55,462 bases of DNA from contig NZ_LMJB01000012.1 in assembly GCF_001429765.1 (NCBI RefSeq), positions 1 to 55,462 on the forward strand, written 5' to 3'. Positions 1-8,845 of the stretch are shown here, piece by piece. Below the pieces are notes generated by a model. It worked only from the letters and a program-made list of their open reading frames with translations. It was not told the DNA's origin and did not search any database. Within the stretch, counting starts at the first letter, position 1; every line of letters starts with the position of its first letter. The DNA is from Flavobacterium sp. Root901. Lineage in GTDB: Bacteria; Bacteroidota; Bacteroidia; Flavobacteriales; Flavobacteriaceae. The position numbers and the translations under genes were made by a program.

Positions 1-207
1 GTTCATTTCAGCAACCATGTCTTTTTCTACAGGGTATGTACCTGCTTTAATATGTTCCAGCGATTTAGGATCATAGGCTTCATCTATTGATGGAGTTGGT
101 CCATTATGAACGGCCGAACCCAAAACTACTGCACGCAGTCTTGACGTTTCGTTCTTTACATTTAATGGCAGCATGAATTTATTGTGTTCTGGATGATAGT
201 AATACAT
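1..207 (-). CDS. Arginine deiminase / amidinotransferase family protein (N-terminal part, cut by window edge)
   Basis: About 69 N-terminal residues are visible and the gene continues past base 1. The stretch NETSRLRAVVLG followed by GPTPSIDEAYDPKSLEHIKA and GTYP matches the start of flavobacterial proteins of the arginine deiminase / dimethylargininase / amidinotransferase fold, which act on guanidino groups. The catalytic Cys and His lie outside the window, so the exact reaction is not known. Translation could start at 207 (MYYYHPEHNK) or at the Met 11 codons later (MLPLNVKNE), which resembles the usual family start. It is the last visible gene of the minus-strand cyanophycin-type operon, 59 bp after the cyanophycinase-like gene. 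There it would consume arginine released from beta-Asp-Arg; that role is inferred from position. Confidence 0.7.
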   Translation of the reverse strand, partial: MYYYHPEHNKFMLPLNVKNETSRLRAVVLGSAVHNGPTPSIDEAYDPKSLEHIKAGTYPVEKDMVAEMN

Positions 208-266
208 GTTTATTTTATTGATATTTTCTTTTTAGAACTTAATTAAAATACATTCCCTTAAGATTT

Positions 267-1319
267 TTACTCTTTCAGTTTACCATTTTCCACAAACCAT
301 TTTTTCCATATGACTCCATTACCTTCACTCCAGTTATTTAAATTGAAGGTGTTGCTTCCCGTACTAGTACCTTTAATTTCGTAAACATTAATTGCAGCCT
401 GATTCTGATTCCACTCCAGTGGATTGTTTGGTTTACAAACTTCCGGTTTGTTATCAGCAATTTCAGTATTTGGCATTATAAAATAGGCAGTATCTTCCTT
501 TGAAGGATAACTCCCAAAGACTCTTGCAATTCCTTTTTCGTCTATACATACCGCTGTATATTCTTCACAAGCAATTCCTTTGGCCTGAATTTTATAATCA
601 TTTATAATCCGGGCTAAAAAAGTCACATGCCTTCCCTTTCTGTCGGGGTTATCATAGTGCGTATCGGTAATTACATCTTTTAATACTTCATTGTATAAAA
701 AAGGATCTTTTGATACTGTGATTTTGGTATCGAATGGATTCAATAATGCTTCCTGAGAAGTAATGGTTCCGTTTTGAGCCGAAAAATAAAAACCTCCCTG
801 AATGGCCATACCGGCACTGGTTCCTCCTATAACTACTTTTTTCTTTGTAACAGCGTTATTGATTGCTTCAGAAACTGGCGTGTTTCTCCAATACGAAATA
901 TATTCCCACTGGTCTCCGCCTGCAAACCAAATCGCCTCTGCATTATTTATTTTTTCCACTATATATTTATCCGAATTCGCTGCTGCATTTTTAAAAACAA
1001 TAGTTTCAACAGAATTAACAGTAACACTCAAAGAATTGTATAAATAATTATTATAGCCATCAGTTCCAGAAGTTCGTAAAATTAAAATATCGCCGCCATC
1101 GGCCCTTTCTAAAAACCATTTCATTGCCCCGTCATTTTCTGAGGCTCCTCCCATGAGGCAAATTCCGCCTTTTGGAGCAGTAATTTTATCTACTTTATTT
1201 CCTGTAAAATAAGACAGGTAGTTTTTTGCTCCTGGCGCTTGTGGAACGGGATTATCCATATTATTTTCAGACGAGCATGCACTTAAAATAAACAGAAATG
1301 TTATCGCTAATATTTTCAT
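267..1319 (-). CDS. Cyanophycinase-like lipoprotein (peptidase family S51)
   Basis: The serine peptidase S51 (class I glutamine amidotransferase-like) fold is recognisable: FAGGDQ near residue 133, the nucleophile elbow GGTSAG with Ser168, and a following TDTHY...RKGR block with candidate His221. Cyanophycinases of this family cut multi-L-arginyl-poly-L-aspartate to beta-Asp-Arg dipeptides; other S51 members are aspartyl dipeptidases. The 350-residue length and export signal favour the cyanophycinase side. I start at ATG 1319 because MKILAITFLFILSAC gives a clean lipoprotein signal (Cys15); an in-frame ATG at 1337 would overlap the upstream stop. Residues after Cys (SSENN) carry an acidic residue as in flavobacterial surface-export signals, so cell-surface placement is plausible. 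It lies 11 bp after the transporter stop. Confidence 0.8.
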   Translation of the reverse strand: MKILAITFLFILSACSSENNMDNPVPQAPGAKNYLSYFTGNKVDKITAPKGGICLMGGASENDGAMKWFLERADGGDILILRTSGTDGYNNYLYNSLSVTVNSVETIVFKNAAANSDKYIVEKINNAEAIWFAGGDQWEYISYWRNTPVSEAINNAVTKKKVVIGGTSAGMAIQGGFYFSAQNGTITSQEALLNPFDTKITVSKDPFLYNEVLKDVITDTHYDNPDRKGRHVTFLARIINDYKIQAKGIACEEYTAVCIDEKGIARVFGSYPSKEDTAYFIMPNTEIADNKPEVCKPNNPLEWNQNQAAINVYEIKGTSTGSNTFNLNNWSEGNGVIWKKWFVENGKLKE

Positions 1320-1330
1320 TTTCGTATGAT

Positions 1331-2716
1331 TTACCAATTAAACAGATATAATGGAGGAAGAATCAGCAGCATGGATGCTATTAAAAACACCAACATTCTG
1401 GGCAGCATCCATTTAAACCATTTACTATACGGTATTTTAGCCAAAGAGAGAGCTCCCATTGTAACACCGCTTGTTGGAATAATAAGATTAGTAAAACCGT
1501 CACCCAATTGAAAAGTAAGTACTGCCATTTGCCTGCTTATTTCAGATGCATCGCAAATTGGAATAATTATAGGCATGGTCAAAGAAGCTTGTCCTGATCC
1601 TGACGGAATAAAAAAGTTTAAAAACGATTGGAAAAAAAAGATACATTCAGCAGATACAGCGGTTGGTGTGTTTTGTGTTATCGCCACTATTGAATTGAGT
1701 ATTGTGTCAATAATTTTGCCTTCCTGTGCAATAATCAAGAGCCCTTTAGCCAGCCCAATCACCAAAGCTGCTGTCATCATGTCTTTAGCTCCTAATACAA
1801 AAGCATCTATAGCTGTTGACATGGACATTCTATAAATAATAGCTACAAAAATAGCCAAGGCCAAAAATAAAGCGGCGATTTCGTTTATGTACCAATCATA
1901 ATTACTTACCCCGTAAATTAATATGAAAATGGAAGCAAAAAGTGCATATAATATTATTTTTCTCCGCCCATCCAATTTAAAATCCGGCACCTCTTGATTA
2001 CTTTCTTTTTCATCAGTAATGCCGAACAATAAACTTTTCTGAGGATTTTTTTCAATTTTTATAGCATAATGTGTAATTACGGCGCAGGCACATGTTGTTA
2101 AAACAAACCAGACAAAAATCCTGTATTCCATTCCGCTAAAAATTGGAATTTGTGCAATACCCTGTGCAATCCCAATAGTAAACGGGTTACTGAAAGCACC
2201 TCCAAAACCAACACCAGTTCCTACAATAGGTATTGCAGCACCTACAATTGCATCATAACCCATGACTTTTGCCATTGGTACAGTAATCAAAATAAAGATT
2301 AAAATTTCTTCGCTCATACCAAACGTAGCGCCGGCAAAAGAAAATAATACAACCAAAAACGGAACAATAAAGATTTTATGTTTTGGCCTTTTTTGACTAA
2401 ACTGAATTACATTATAAAGTCCGGCATTTATAGCACCAGTCAGGTTTATAATTGAAAAAGCGCCTCCGACCAAAAACACAAAAGCAATAATCTGCGATGC
2501 CGAAATGAAACCCTTTATTGGAGCTTCTAAAAAAGCTTTAATTCCTTGCGGTGAAGATGCTACATGTTTGTACGAGCCTGCAATTATTTTCTCGGTATTG
2601 TTTGTAATAGTCCTATCAAACTCTCCTGCAGGAATTACCCATGTTAAGCCAATAAAAAGAACCGTTATCACTAAAATAATGGTGATCGTGTCTGGAAATT
2701 TTTGGATTAATTTCAT
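1331..2716 (-). CDS. YfcC-family inner-membrane carrier (C4-dicarboxylate / basic amino acid or dipeptide type)
   Basis: A 461-residue polytopic membrane protein with about 11-12 hydrophobic segments. The pattern is that of the YfcC/DcuC-like family (PF03606): an early TWVIPAGEFDR after the first helix, GATFGMSEE near residue 130, a GTGVGFGGAFSNPFT re-entrant-like segment, and a C-terminal IPSGSGQASLTMPI segment. Members are annotated as arginine/ornithine antiporters or C4-dicarboxylate carriers, but few have proven substrates. Between an isoaspartyl peptidase with no signal peptide and a cyanophycinase-like lipoprotein, the likely cargo is beta-Asp-Arg or arginine moving from periplasm to cytoplasm. 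That substrate is inferred from context only. Confidence 0.8.
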   Translation of the reverse strand: MKLIQKFPDTITIILVITVLFIGLTWVIPAGEFDRTITNNTEKIIAGSYKHVASSPQGIKAFLEAPIKGFISASQIIAFVFLVGGAFSIINLTGAINAGLYNVIQFSQKRPKHKIFIVPFLVVLFSFAGATFGMSEEILIFILITVPMAKVMGYDAIVGAAIPIVGTGVGFGGAFSNPFTIGIAQGIAQIPIFSGMEYRIFVWFVLTTCACAVITHYAIKIEKNPQKSLLFGITDEKESNQEVPDFKLDGRRKIILYALFASIFILIYGVSNYDWYINEIAALFLALAIFVAIIYRMSMSTAIDAFVLGAKDMMTAALVIGLAKGLLIIAQEGKIIDTILNSIVAITQNTPTAVSAECIFFFQSFLNFFIPSGSGQASLTMPIIIPICDASEISRQMAVLTFQLGDGFTNLIIPTSGVTMGALSLAKIPYSKWFKWMLPRMLVFLIASMLLILPPLYLFNW

Positions 2717-2866
2717 TCTCTATATATTTAATTTTTATTCAGGAGTATAACTTAAGATAACAACCTCATCTCTTGTTACTCTACTGACATTCTACGATGT
2801 TTATATTTATTTTACACTATCTGAAACCATTTCATGATGAATCCAAATGATAACTGAAAAGCCAGA

Positions 2867-3817
2867 TTAAAGTTCTTCATCATCCCAGATAAATACCTTC
2901 TTCTCATTCTTTTTTTCATTTATAAAACCGCGATACATTCCTTGTGAATTATATGAAAAATTAATATTTCCATGCTTATCAATTGCTATAAGTCCTCCTT
3001 CTCCTCCCAGCTGTGTTAAATGTCCTTTGATTGTTATTTCAGCTGCCTGCGCAAGCGACATTTTTCCAAATTCCATTAAGTTAGACACCATAGAAGAGAC
3101 TGTTGCTCTTATAAAATATTCTCCAACGCCTGTACAGGATACACCACAAGTTTTATTATTGGCATAAGTCCCGGCTCCAATAATGGCAGAATCGCCAATG
3201 CGGCCATCCAATTTATTAGTCATTCCTCCCGTTGAAGTTGCTGCCGCAATATTGCCATTTCTGTCAAGGGCAACAGCACCAACTGTTCCCATCTTTAAAT
3301 TAGTGTGATCCAAAAAACTTGTTGTTTCAGAAATCTTTTTCGCTTCTAAAAATTGTTCTTTTCTAAAATCAGTGTCAAAGTAATCGTTTTCTACTAATTC
3401 ATGATTAGTTTGTTCAGCCAAGTTATCAGCAGCTTCACCCGAAATCATTATAAGATCTTTATTTTCTAATAGGCTTTTAGCGAACAAAACAGGATTTTTA
3501 ATTTTCATACTGTTTGCTACCGCTCCGGCCTCTAATGTAGCGCCATTCATTATTGACGCTTCCAGCAAATGTTTCCCTTCCCGGGAATAAACCGCTCCTT
3601 TTCCTGCATTAAAATGAATGCTGTTCTCCAGAGCTACTACGGCAGCTGCGACTGCATCAACAGCACTGCCGCCTTCTGCTAAAATTTTTTCTCCTGCATT
3701 AAGAGCGAGTATTAAATCGTTTTTTATTATTTTTTTATCTTTTTGTGATAGATTCTCGGGAGTTATTACACCAGCACCTCCATGTATACAAAGTGCAAAT
3801 GGCATTTTATTTATCAT
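2867..3817 (-). CDS. Isoaspartyl peptidase / L-asparaginase (Ntn hydrolase, plant-type)
   Basis: A 316-residue protein of the PF01112 N-terminal-nucleophile family. The N-terminal IHGGAG motif is present. The autocleavage site is KMG|TVGAVA, making Thr178 the nucleophile, followed by STGGMTNKLDGRIGDS and the GAGTYA substrate loop. This matches the size and layout of the E. coli beta-aspartyl peptidase IaaA. Such enzymes hydrolyse beta-Asp-Xaa dipeptides and, more weakly, asparagine. There is no signal peptide, so it should act in the cytoplasm. In this operon the natural substrate would be beta-Asp-Arg, the cyanophycinase product, giving Asp and Arg. Spacing to the carrier gene is 150 bp; to SusD upstream it is 90 bp. 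Confidence 0.88.
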   Translation of the reverse strand: MINKMPFALCIHGGAGVITPENLSQKDKKIIKNDLILALNAGEKILAEGGSAVDAVAAAVVALENSIHFNAGKGAVYSREGKHLLEASIMNGATLEAGAVANSMKIKNPVLFAKSLLENKDLIMISGEAADNLAEQTNHELVENDYFDTDFRKEQFLEAKKISETTSFLDHTNLKMGTVGAVALDRNGNIAAATSTGGMTNKLDGRIGDSAIIGAGTYANNKTCGVSCTGVGEYFIRATVSSMVSNLMEFGKMSLAQAAEITIKGHLTQLGGEGGLIAIDKHGNINFSYNSQGMYRGFINEKKNEKKVFIWDDEEL

Positions 3818-3907
3818 TTTTTTTCTTTTTTTGATTATGAAGAAGACTACTAAGCGGAATACATTTTCTATTGATGAACTCCTCCTTAGCAGCTTCCAAT
3901 AGGATTT

Positions 3908-5257
3908 TTAATATCCCGGATTTTGTTCTAATTTGCCTCGTGAAATGGTAATTTCATTTTGCGGTATCGGATAAGTTGTTCTAAAAGCAGGAATATTTAA
4001 AATTGAAGATGCTCTTCCTAATCGAACAATAGTAAACCATTGATGCCCTTCAAAGCCTAATTCTCTTTTATTTTCTTCAATCAAGGCACTAGTAAAAGCA
4101 TCTACATTTGGAATTTCTGCCAAAGTATAAGGCTGGCCCGGTAAAGATCTTTGACGCACTACATTTAAATCGGCCAAAGCCAAAGTTAAATTTTGAGGAT
4201 CTTTTTTTACCAATGCCTCTGCACGAATCAGGTAGATTTCTGAAAGTTTGATGATAATCGCGTTACCATCTATTTCGCTGTCGCGTGTTCCATATTTATC
4301 GCAGTAAACTTCTTTTCCTGAATCATAATATTTATAACTTCTTGGGTCATTGTCATCGTCCATAGGTTTGAAAAAACCAGTATAATCAGCAGAAACTTCG
4401 GGAGGTGAAACTGATAAAAACTCCGTTAAACTATTGCCGTCGATACCTAAAAATTGTAACTCCAATATAGCTTCCGGTGAACCTTCAAAATCATAAATAT
4501 CATTAAATTTGGTATTTAATTTATAAGTATCATTGCTAATTACTTTACTGGCATATAGTATCGCATTATCATAATCACCCTGATACAAATAAACCCTGGC
4601 AAGAAGAGCTTCTGCCGCTGACTTTGTAATAAAAAATCTATTGCTGTCGTATTTTAAAATTGCGACAGCTTCTTTTAGATCTGAAATAATTTGCTGATAA
4701 GATTGCGCTACAGTAGACCTGGAAACTTCTACAGCCGATTTTGCATCCAGATATTTAGTTGAAACAGGAATACCATATTTTGAGTTTGGATCTGTAAACT
4801 GTCCAAACTGGCGCAAAGCATCGAAGTGTCCTAGTGCTCTGCAAAAAAGTGCAGTTCCTTTAGAATTATCATCTTTTAGCTGAAGTTCATCCATTTTCTG
4901 CAAAATCAAATTGCTGGCATTAACAAGTGAATAAACATTGACCCAATTGCTTTGAATATAGGCATTTGATGGAGGAACAACAGCATTATCCAACTGCGAA
5001 AAACGTTCCTGAAAACCTGTTGCATCAGCATTGCCGCTTGTTAATTCCTGAGCCAAAATAAATTCACCTCCGTAGTAAGTTCCGCTTTGCATTACATCAT
5101 ATAATCCAACAGCAGCAGCCTTTAGTGAAATATTATCTGTTATGGCAGTTGCCGCTGGAATTTCATCATCTAATTTAGTGTCCAGTACATCATCACATCC
5201 AAAAACTGTAAAGGCAAGTAACATAGACAAGAATAAATATATCTTTTTATTTTTCAT
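3908..5257 (-). CDS. SusD/RagB-family outer-membrane lipoprotein
   Basis: A 449-residue SusD-like protein. The lipoprotein signal ends FTVFGC (Cys21) and is followed by DDVLD, an acidic stretch typical of surface-exported Bacteroidota lipoproteins. The helical TPR region (YLYQGDYDNAILYASKVI, then KLSEIYLIRAEALVK) and the C-terminal RRELGFEGHQW-like segment (KRELGFEGHQWFTIVRLGR) are diagnostic; the protein ends LEQNPGY. SusD forms the lid over SusC and binds the polymer or oligomer to be imported. It starts 11 bp after the SusC stop, as usual for the pair. The ligand is inferred to be cyanophycin or its peptides from the enzymes downstream. Confidence 0.92.
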   Translation of the reverse strand: MKNKKIYLFLSMLLAFTVFGCDDVLDTKLDDEIPAATAITDNISLKAAAVGLYDVMQSGTYYGGEFILAQELTSGNADATGFQERFSQLDNAVVPPSNAYIQSNWVNVYSLVNASNLILQKMDELQLKDDNSKGTALFCRALGHFDALRQFGQFTDPNSKYGIPVSTKYLDAKSAVEVSRSTVAQSYQQIISDLKEAVAILKYDSNRFFITKSAAEALLARVYLYQGDYDNAILYASKVISNDTYKLNTKFNDIYDFEGSPEAILELQFLGIDGNSLTEFLSVSPPEVSADYTGFFKPMDDDNDPRSYKYYDSGKEVYCDKYGTRDSEIDGNAIIIKLSEIYLIRAEALVKKDPQNLTLALADLNVVRQRSLPGQPYTLAEIPNVDAFTSALIEENKRELGFEGHQWFTIVRLGRASSILNIPAFRTTYPIPQNEITISRGKLEQNPGY

Positions 5258-5268
5258 GATTTCAAATT

Positions 5269-8200
5269 TTAAAATGTTGTACTTAATCCTAAAGTAATGG
5301 TGCGTGCCTGACCTAAAGTTCCAAAATCTTCTCCTTGCAGGATATTTAAATCTTCCTGACTTGAAGTATTGGTCGAAACCTCCGGGTCGAAACCTAAATA
5401 ATCTGTTATGGTAAATAAATTCTGAGCTTGTATGTAAAGAGAAAGACTATTCAAGCCAATTTTATGGATAACATCAGAAGGCAGTTTATAAGCAAGACTT
5501 AACGTTTTCAGTCTGATGTAATCTCCATCTTCCAAATATTGCGTACTGAAACGCTGCATTTGTCCATCTTTTGTAGAAGGCCTTGGCACATCGGTAATCT
5601 GGCCCGGAGTTCTCCAGTAATTATCATATACTCTTTCACTTATATTAGAATATGGGATACCGCTTTTTGTGTAACCATAATTATCATAAACATGTCGGCT
5701 TTGATTGAATATTTTATTTCCTCCGGAGAATATGAAGTTTGCTGTTAATGAAAATCCTTTGTAGGTAAAATTATTGCTCCATCCTCCAAAATAAGTTGGC
5801 AATGCGCCTCCAACCATCTGCCTGTCAGAGAAATCAATAATTCCATCCTTATTAACGTCATCAAATTTTGCGTCTCCGGTTTGCGGATCAACACCCAAAA
5901 ATTTAATTAAATATAATGTACTTACCTCCTGACCTTCTTTAAGAATGTGGTTTCTTCCTACTTCTTCTCCATCGTTGATTAATTTTTTAATCTTATTATC
6001 AAGCAGTGTCAGATTAATACCTGTATTCCATTTAAAATCATTTCCATCAAAGACAGCAGCATTGATTCCAAATTCAAATCCTTTATTTTCTATAGCTCCA
6101 ACATTTTGATAAACAGAATTAAAACCTGTAAGTCCAGAAACTTTAGCCTGAAGTAAAAGATCATCTGTTTGTTTGTTGAAATAATCAGCCGTAAAATTGA
6201 TTCGGTTTTTAAACAATCCAAAATCTAACCCAAGATCCAGCTGTTTTGTTTTTTCCCAGCCCAGGTCCGGATTTTCCAATCGGTTAGGCGCTATTCCCGG
6301 AACTCCATTATAATTGGCATTCAAAGTATAAGTTCCTCTCCAGTTTGAACCAATTTCCTGATTTCCTGTAAGTCCGTAACTGGCTCTGATTTTAAAATCA
6401 GAAACACTTTCAATTTTAAAGAATTTCTCTTTATTGACTCTCCATGCCAGTGATCCTGAAGGAAAATAACCATATTGATTATTCTTTCCAAAACGGGAAG
6501 AACCATCAGCTCTCACTGTAAATGATGCGATATATTTATCGTCATAAACATAATTTGATCTTGCAAAAAATGACTGCAAACCGTATTGATTTCTTCCCGA
6601 AGTACTTGCAATAATTGTACTTGCCGCCGAAATACTAGAGGTTGTGTTAGTCGCATAACCTACACCTGACTGATCAGAAAAACGAGTTTCATTTTCTTGA
6701 ATGGTCCACCCTAAAATAGCGCCGAAATTATGCTTTTCGCCAAATTGTTTATTGTAGTTTAAAGTATTTTCAACAAGCCAGTTGGTTTCTTCATAAGTTG
6801 CATAAATACCTTCGCCTGTTTTAGATTTATTTGTGCCAGATGGAACATAAGAATCCTCGACTAAGTTAGAATACTCTAATGAAAAAGCAGACTTGAATTT
6901 TAAATCCGGAATAATTTTCCATTCCACATACGCCGTACCCTGCACACGTGTAGATTGAGAAGTGTTTTTATATTCTTTGGCAATTTGAACAGGATTCTCA
7001 AGCGGCCACCATGTATTGTATTTAAACGGATTGGTATAATTACCCTTGTCATCATAAATTGGTTGTGTAGGATCCCAGCCTTGTGCATTGATTACAACTC
7101 CATATTCATCGTTTTCACCAATTGTTCGCTGATGGTTACTTCGTGTTATAAAAAAAGTGTTTCCTATTTTGAATTTTTCATTAACTGTATGATCCAGATT
7201 CATTCGGCCGCTTAATCTCTTAAAGCCTTGACCTAATTGAATTCCTTCCTGATTATAATAATTTCCGCTTAAATAATAACTTGTTTTTTCACTTCCTCCT
7301 TTAACACTAAGATCTAAATTTTGTGTTACGCCAACTCTGAAGATTTCATCATAAATATTTGTATTGATTCCTTTTGAAGTATCGATCCAGTCAAAATAAT
7401 TAGAACCCAGTCCGTCAAATTCAGCAGCAGTGTTAAAAAAGCTTTTAAACTTTTCACTGTCCACCATTTTTGGATATTTTGAAATTTGAGCAAAAGAAGT
7501 ATAGTAATTAACATCTATATTACTTTTACCTGTTTTACCTCTTTTTGTGGTAATTAAAATTACTCCGTTAGCACCTCTTGATCCATATATAGCCGCAGCG
7601 GCAGCATCCTTTAAAATTGTAAAAGACTCGATATCATTTGGACTCAAATCTGCTAAAGGATTAACCGGCTGTATATTTGCATTCAATGCTGAATTATTTC
7701 TGGATACTATCGGAATTCCATCTATGATATACAAAGGCTGACTGCTGGCTGAAATTGAAGAAACCCCACGAATATTAACACTTACGGCACTTCCGGGTGT
7801 TGCAGATGATGAACTTATGTTTACTCCGGGAGTCTGTCCCTGCAGACTGTTTTCAAAACTTGAAGAAGTTCCCTGAGGTAAATCTTTGGTTTTTATGGAT
7901 TGTATGCTGGAACTCACATCTTTTTTAGATTGCGTTCCATAACCTATGATCACCACTTCATCGAGACTTTGGCCTTGGCCTGATGTCATATATATAGTAT
8001 AGTTCGATTTTTCATCTATACTCACTTTTTGAGTTTGGAATCCGATATAAGAAAGTTCTATTACGGTTGTGTTTTCAGGTGCCTGAAGTTGAAATTTTCC
8101 GTCAAAATCTGTAACTGTACCTGCTTTTGAATTAGGAACAATAACATTCACCCCTACCATGGGTATATTAGATTGTTTGTCTATTACAGTTCCTTTTATA

Positions 8201-8271
8201 GTTTTTTGTGCGTATGTTGAAATGCATGATAACAACACAACTATGAGTTTTTGTTTTTTGTTTAGTTTCAT
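5269..8271 (-). CDS. SusC/RagA-family TonB-dependent transporter
   Basis: A 1000-residue outer-membrane receptor. The order is signal peptide (to about residue 21), carboxypeptidase-regulatory-like domain (TIKGTVIDKQ... to about 95), the SusC signature DEVVIIGYGTQ, plug domain with SVNIRGVSS and ILKDAAAAAIYGSRGANGVILI, then a long beta-barrel ending ITLGLSTTF with a terminal aromatic residue. No N-terminal STN domain is visible, so it is not an anti-sigma-type signalling receptor. SusC imports ligands held by SusD using TonB energy. It is first in the minus-strand operon and is preceded by a long structured leader (8272-8640). Confidence 0.93.
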   Translation of the reverse strand: MKLNKKQKLIVVLLSCISTYAQKTIKGTVIDKQSNIPMVGVNVIVPNSKAGTVTDFDGKFQLQAPENTTVIELSYIGFQTQKVSIDEKSNYTIYMTSGQGQSLDEVVIIGYGTQSKKDVSSSIQSIKTKDLPQGTSSSFENSLQGQTPGVNISSSSATPGSAVSVNIRGVSSISASSQPLYIIDGIPIVSRNNSALNANIQPVNPLADLSPNDIESFTILKDAAAAAIYGSRGANGVILITTKRGKTGKSNIDVNYYTSFAQISKYPKMVDSEKFKSFFNTAAEFDGLGSNYFDWIDTSKGINTNIYDEIFRVGVTQNLDLSVKGGSEKTSYYLSGNYYNQEGIQLGQGFKRLSGRMNLDHTVNEKFKIGNTFFITRSNHQRTIGENDEYGVVINAQGWDPTQPIYDDKGNYTNPFKYNTWWPLENPVQIAKEYKNTSQSTRVQGTAYVEWKIIPDLKFKSAFSLEYSNLVEDSYVPSGTNKSKTGEGIYATYEETNWLVENTLNYNKQFGEKHNFGAILGWTIQENETRFSDQSGVGYATNTTSSISAASTIIASTSGRNQYGLQSFFARSNYVYDDKYIASFTVRADGSSRFGKNNQYGYFPSGSLAWRVNKEKFFKIESVSDFKIRASYGLTGNQEIGSNWRGTYTLNANYNGVPGIAPNRLENPDLGWEKTKQLDLGLDFGLFKNRINFTADYFNKQTDDLLLQAKVSGLTGFNSVYQNVGAIENKGFEFGINAAVFDGNDFKWNTGINLTLLDNKIKKLINDGEEVGRNHILKEGQEVSTLYLIKFLGVDPQTGDAKFDDVNKDGIIDFSDRQMVGGALPTYFGGWSNNFTYKGFSLTANFIFSGGNKIFNQSRHVYDNYGYTKSGIPYSNISERVYDNYWRTPGQITDVPRPSTKDGQMQRFSTQYLEDGDYIRLKTLSLAYKLPSDVIHKIGLNSLSLYIQAQNLFTITDYLGFDPEVSTNTSSQEDLNILQGEDFGTLGQARTITLGLSTTF

Positions 8272-8306
8272 TTTCTTAGTTTAAAATTTGATAAAATTGA
8301 CAATAG

Positions 8307-8340
8307 AAACGCCTTAACGATTCATGAAAATGAAGCGTTT
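8307..8340 (-). other. Stem-loop in the leader of the first susC
   Basis: Arms AAACGC (8307-8312) and GCGTTT (8335-8340) enclose a loop that itself contains TTCATGAA. The structure ends 36 nt before the susC ATG. A hairpin at almost the same distance (40 nt) precedes the second susC at 53161. Function is unknown; it could affect translation or mRNA stability. Confidence 0.45.
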
Positions 8341-8380
8341 TTGGGCATTAAAATCTGTAAACTGAGAATAGAAACTTTTT

Positions 8381-8580
8381 AACAATTGAATATTGGCTGC
8401 AAACCTTTCAAATAAAGTGATTTGCAATCAATACAACGATTTGATAAATTGGTAAAATTCATTTGGTTTGTTTTGGTTGAGAAAATAAAATACAATAAGG
8501 CAGTAAACACGACAGATTGGTGTTTAAAGCTGTATTCTTCAACAATTAAAGATAGGCTGAAGACCTCTTAAAGTAAGAGA
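8381..8580. repeat. Two imperfect 40-bp direct repeats in the susC leader
   Basis: Copies at 8381-8420 and 8541-8580 align without gaps at an exact offset of 160 bp, with 30 of 40 bases identical. Both contain AACAATT, then GGCTG, then ACCT. Each copy ends in a small inverted repeat: CTTT/AAAG in the first, CTCTTA/TAAGAG with a 3-nt loop in the second. They lie between the candidate promoter and the susC start, so they would be transcribed. They could be RNA elements or paired regulator sites. Confidence 0.5.
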
Positions 8581-8640
8581 TTTTGATTTTGTTATCGTAT
8601 TTGCTTTTCCTGCAATCAAAATAGGATTATTTATTGAATA

Positions 8641-8675
8641 TAAAAGTAGAAAAAAAATTGAATTAAAAAACAAAA
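8641..8675 (-). promoter_or_regulatory. Candidate promoter of the cyanophycin-type susCD operon
   Basis: Read on the minus strand: TTTTG (8675-8671), a 22-nt spacer, then TACTTTTA (8648-8641), close to the Bacteroidota TTTG / TAnnTTTG pattern. It would give a leader of about 360 nt containing the repeats and stem-loop described separately. The last -7 base differs from consensus and the spacer is at the long end. Confidence 0.35.
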
Positions 8676-8845
8676 TGCAAACTTATTATTAAATTTTGTT
8701 TACACATTTAGTTTTTATACTGATATTTATTCATAATTTTAAGAGTATAACAATCGAAAAAGTAAGAAAATTCAAATTAGACTTGATACTGTTTATCACA
8801 TAAAAGTTAGTAGAATTAAGTATTTCAAAGGCTGATTATAATTTT

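Larger units (their letters stand above)
8272..8845. other. Non-coding stretch upstream of the first susC
   Basis: 574 bp without a supportable gene. It holds the susC leader with its stem-loop and 40-bp repeats (8299-8590) and the candidate promoter (8641-8675). An inverted repeat TTATACT/AGTATAA (8715-8721 and 8744-8750) lies upstream of the promoter. The right part is simply very AT-rich, next to the 3' end of the DUF2805 gene. Confidence 0.6.

Noticed and set aside
774..1047. Plus-strand frames inside the cyanophycinase-like gene
   Set aside because: They overlap a well-supported minus-strand gene, have no family features and odd composition; they are shadows.
8715..8750. TTATACT/AGTATAA inverted repeat upstream of the first susC
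   Set aside because: Such short AT-rich matches with a 22-bp gap are expected by chance here; noted only as part of the gap.
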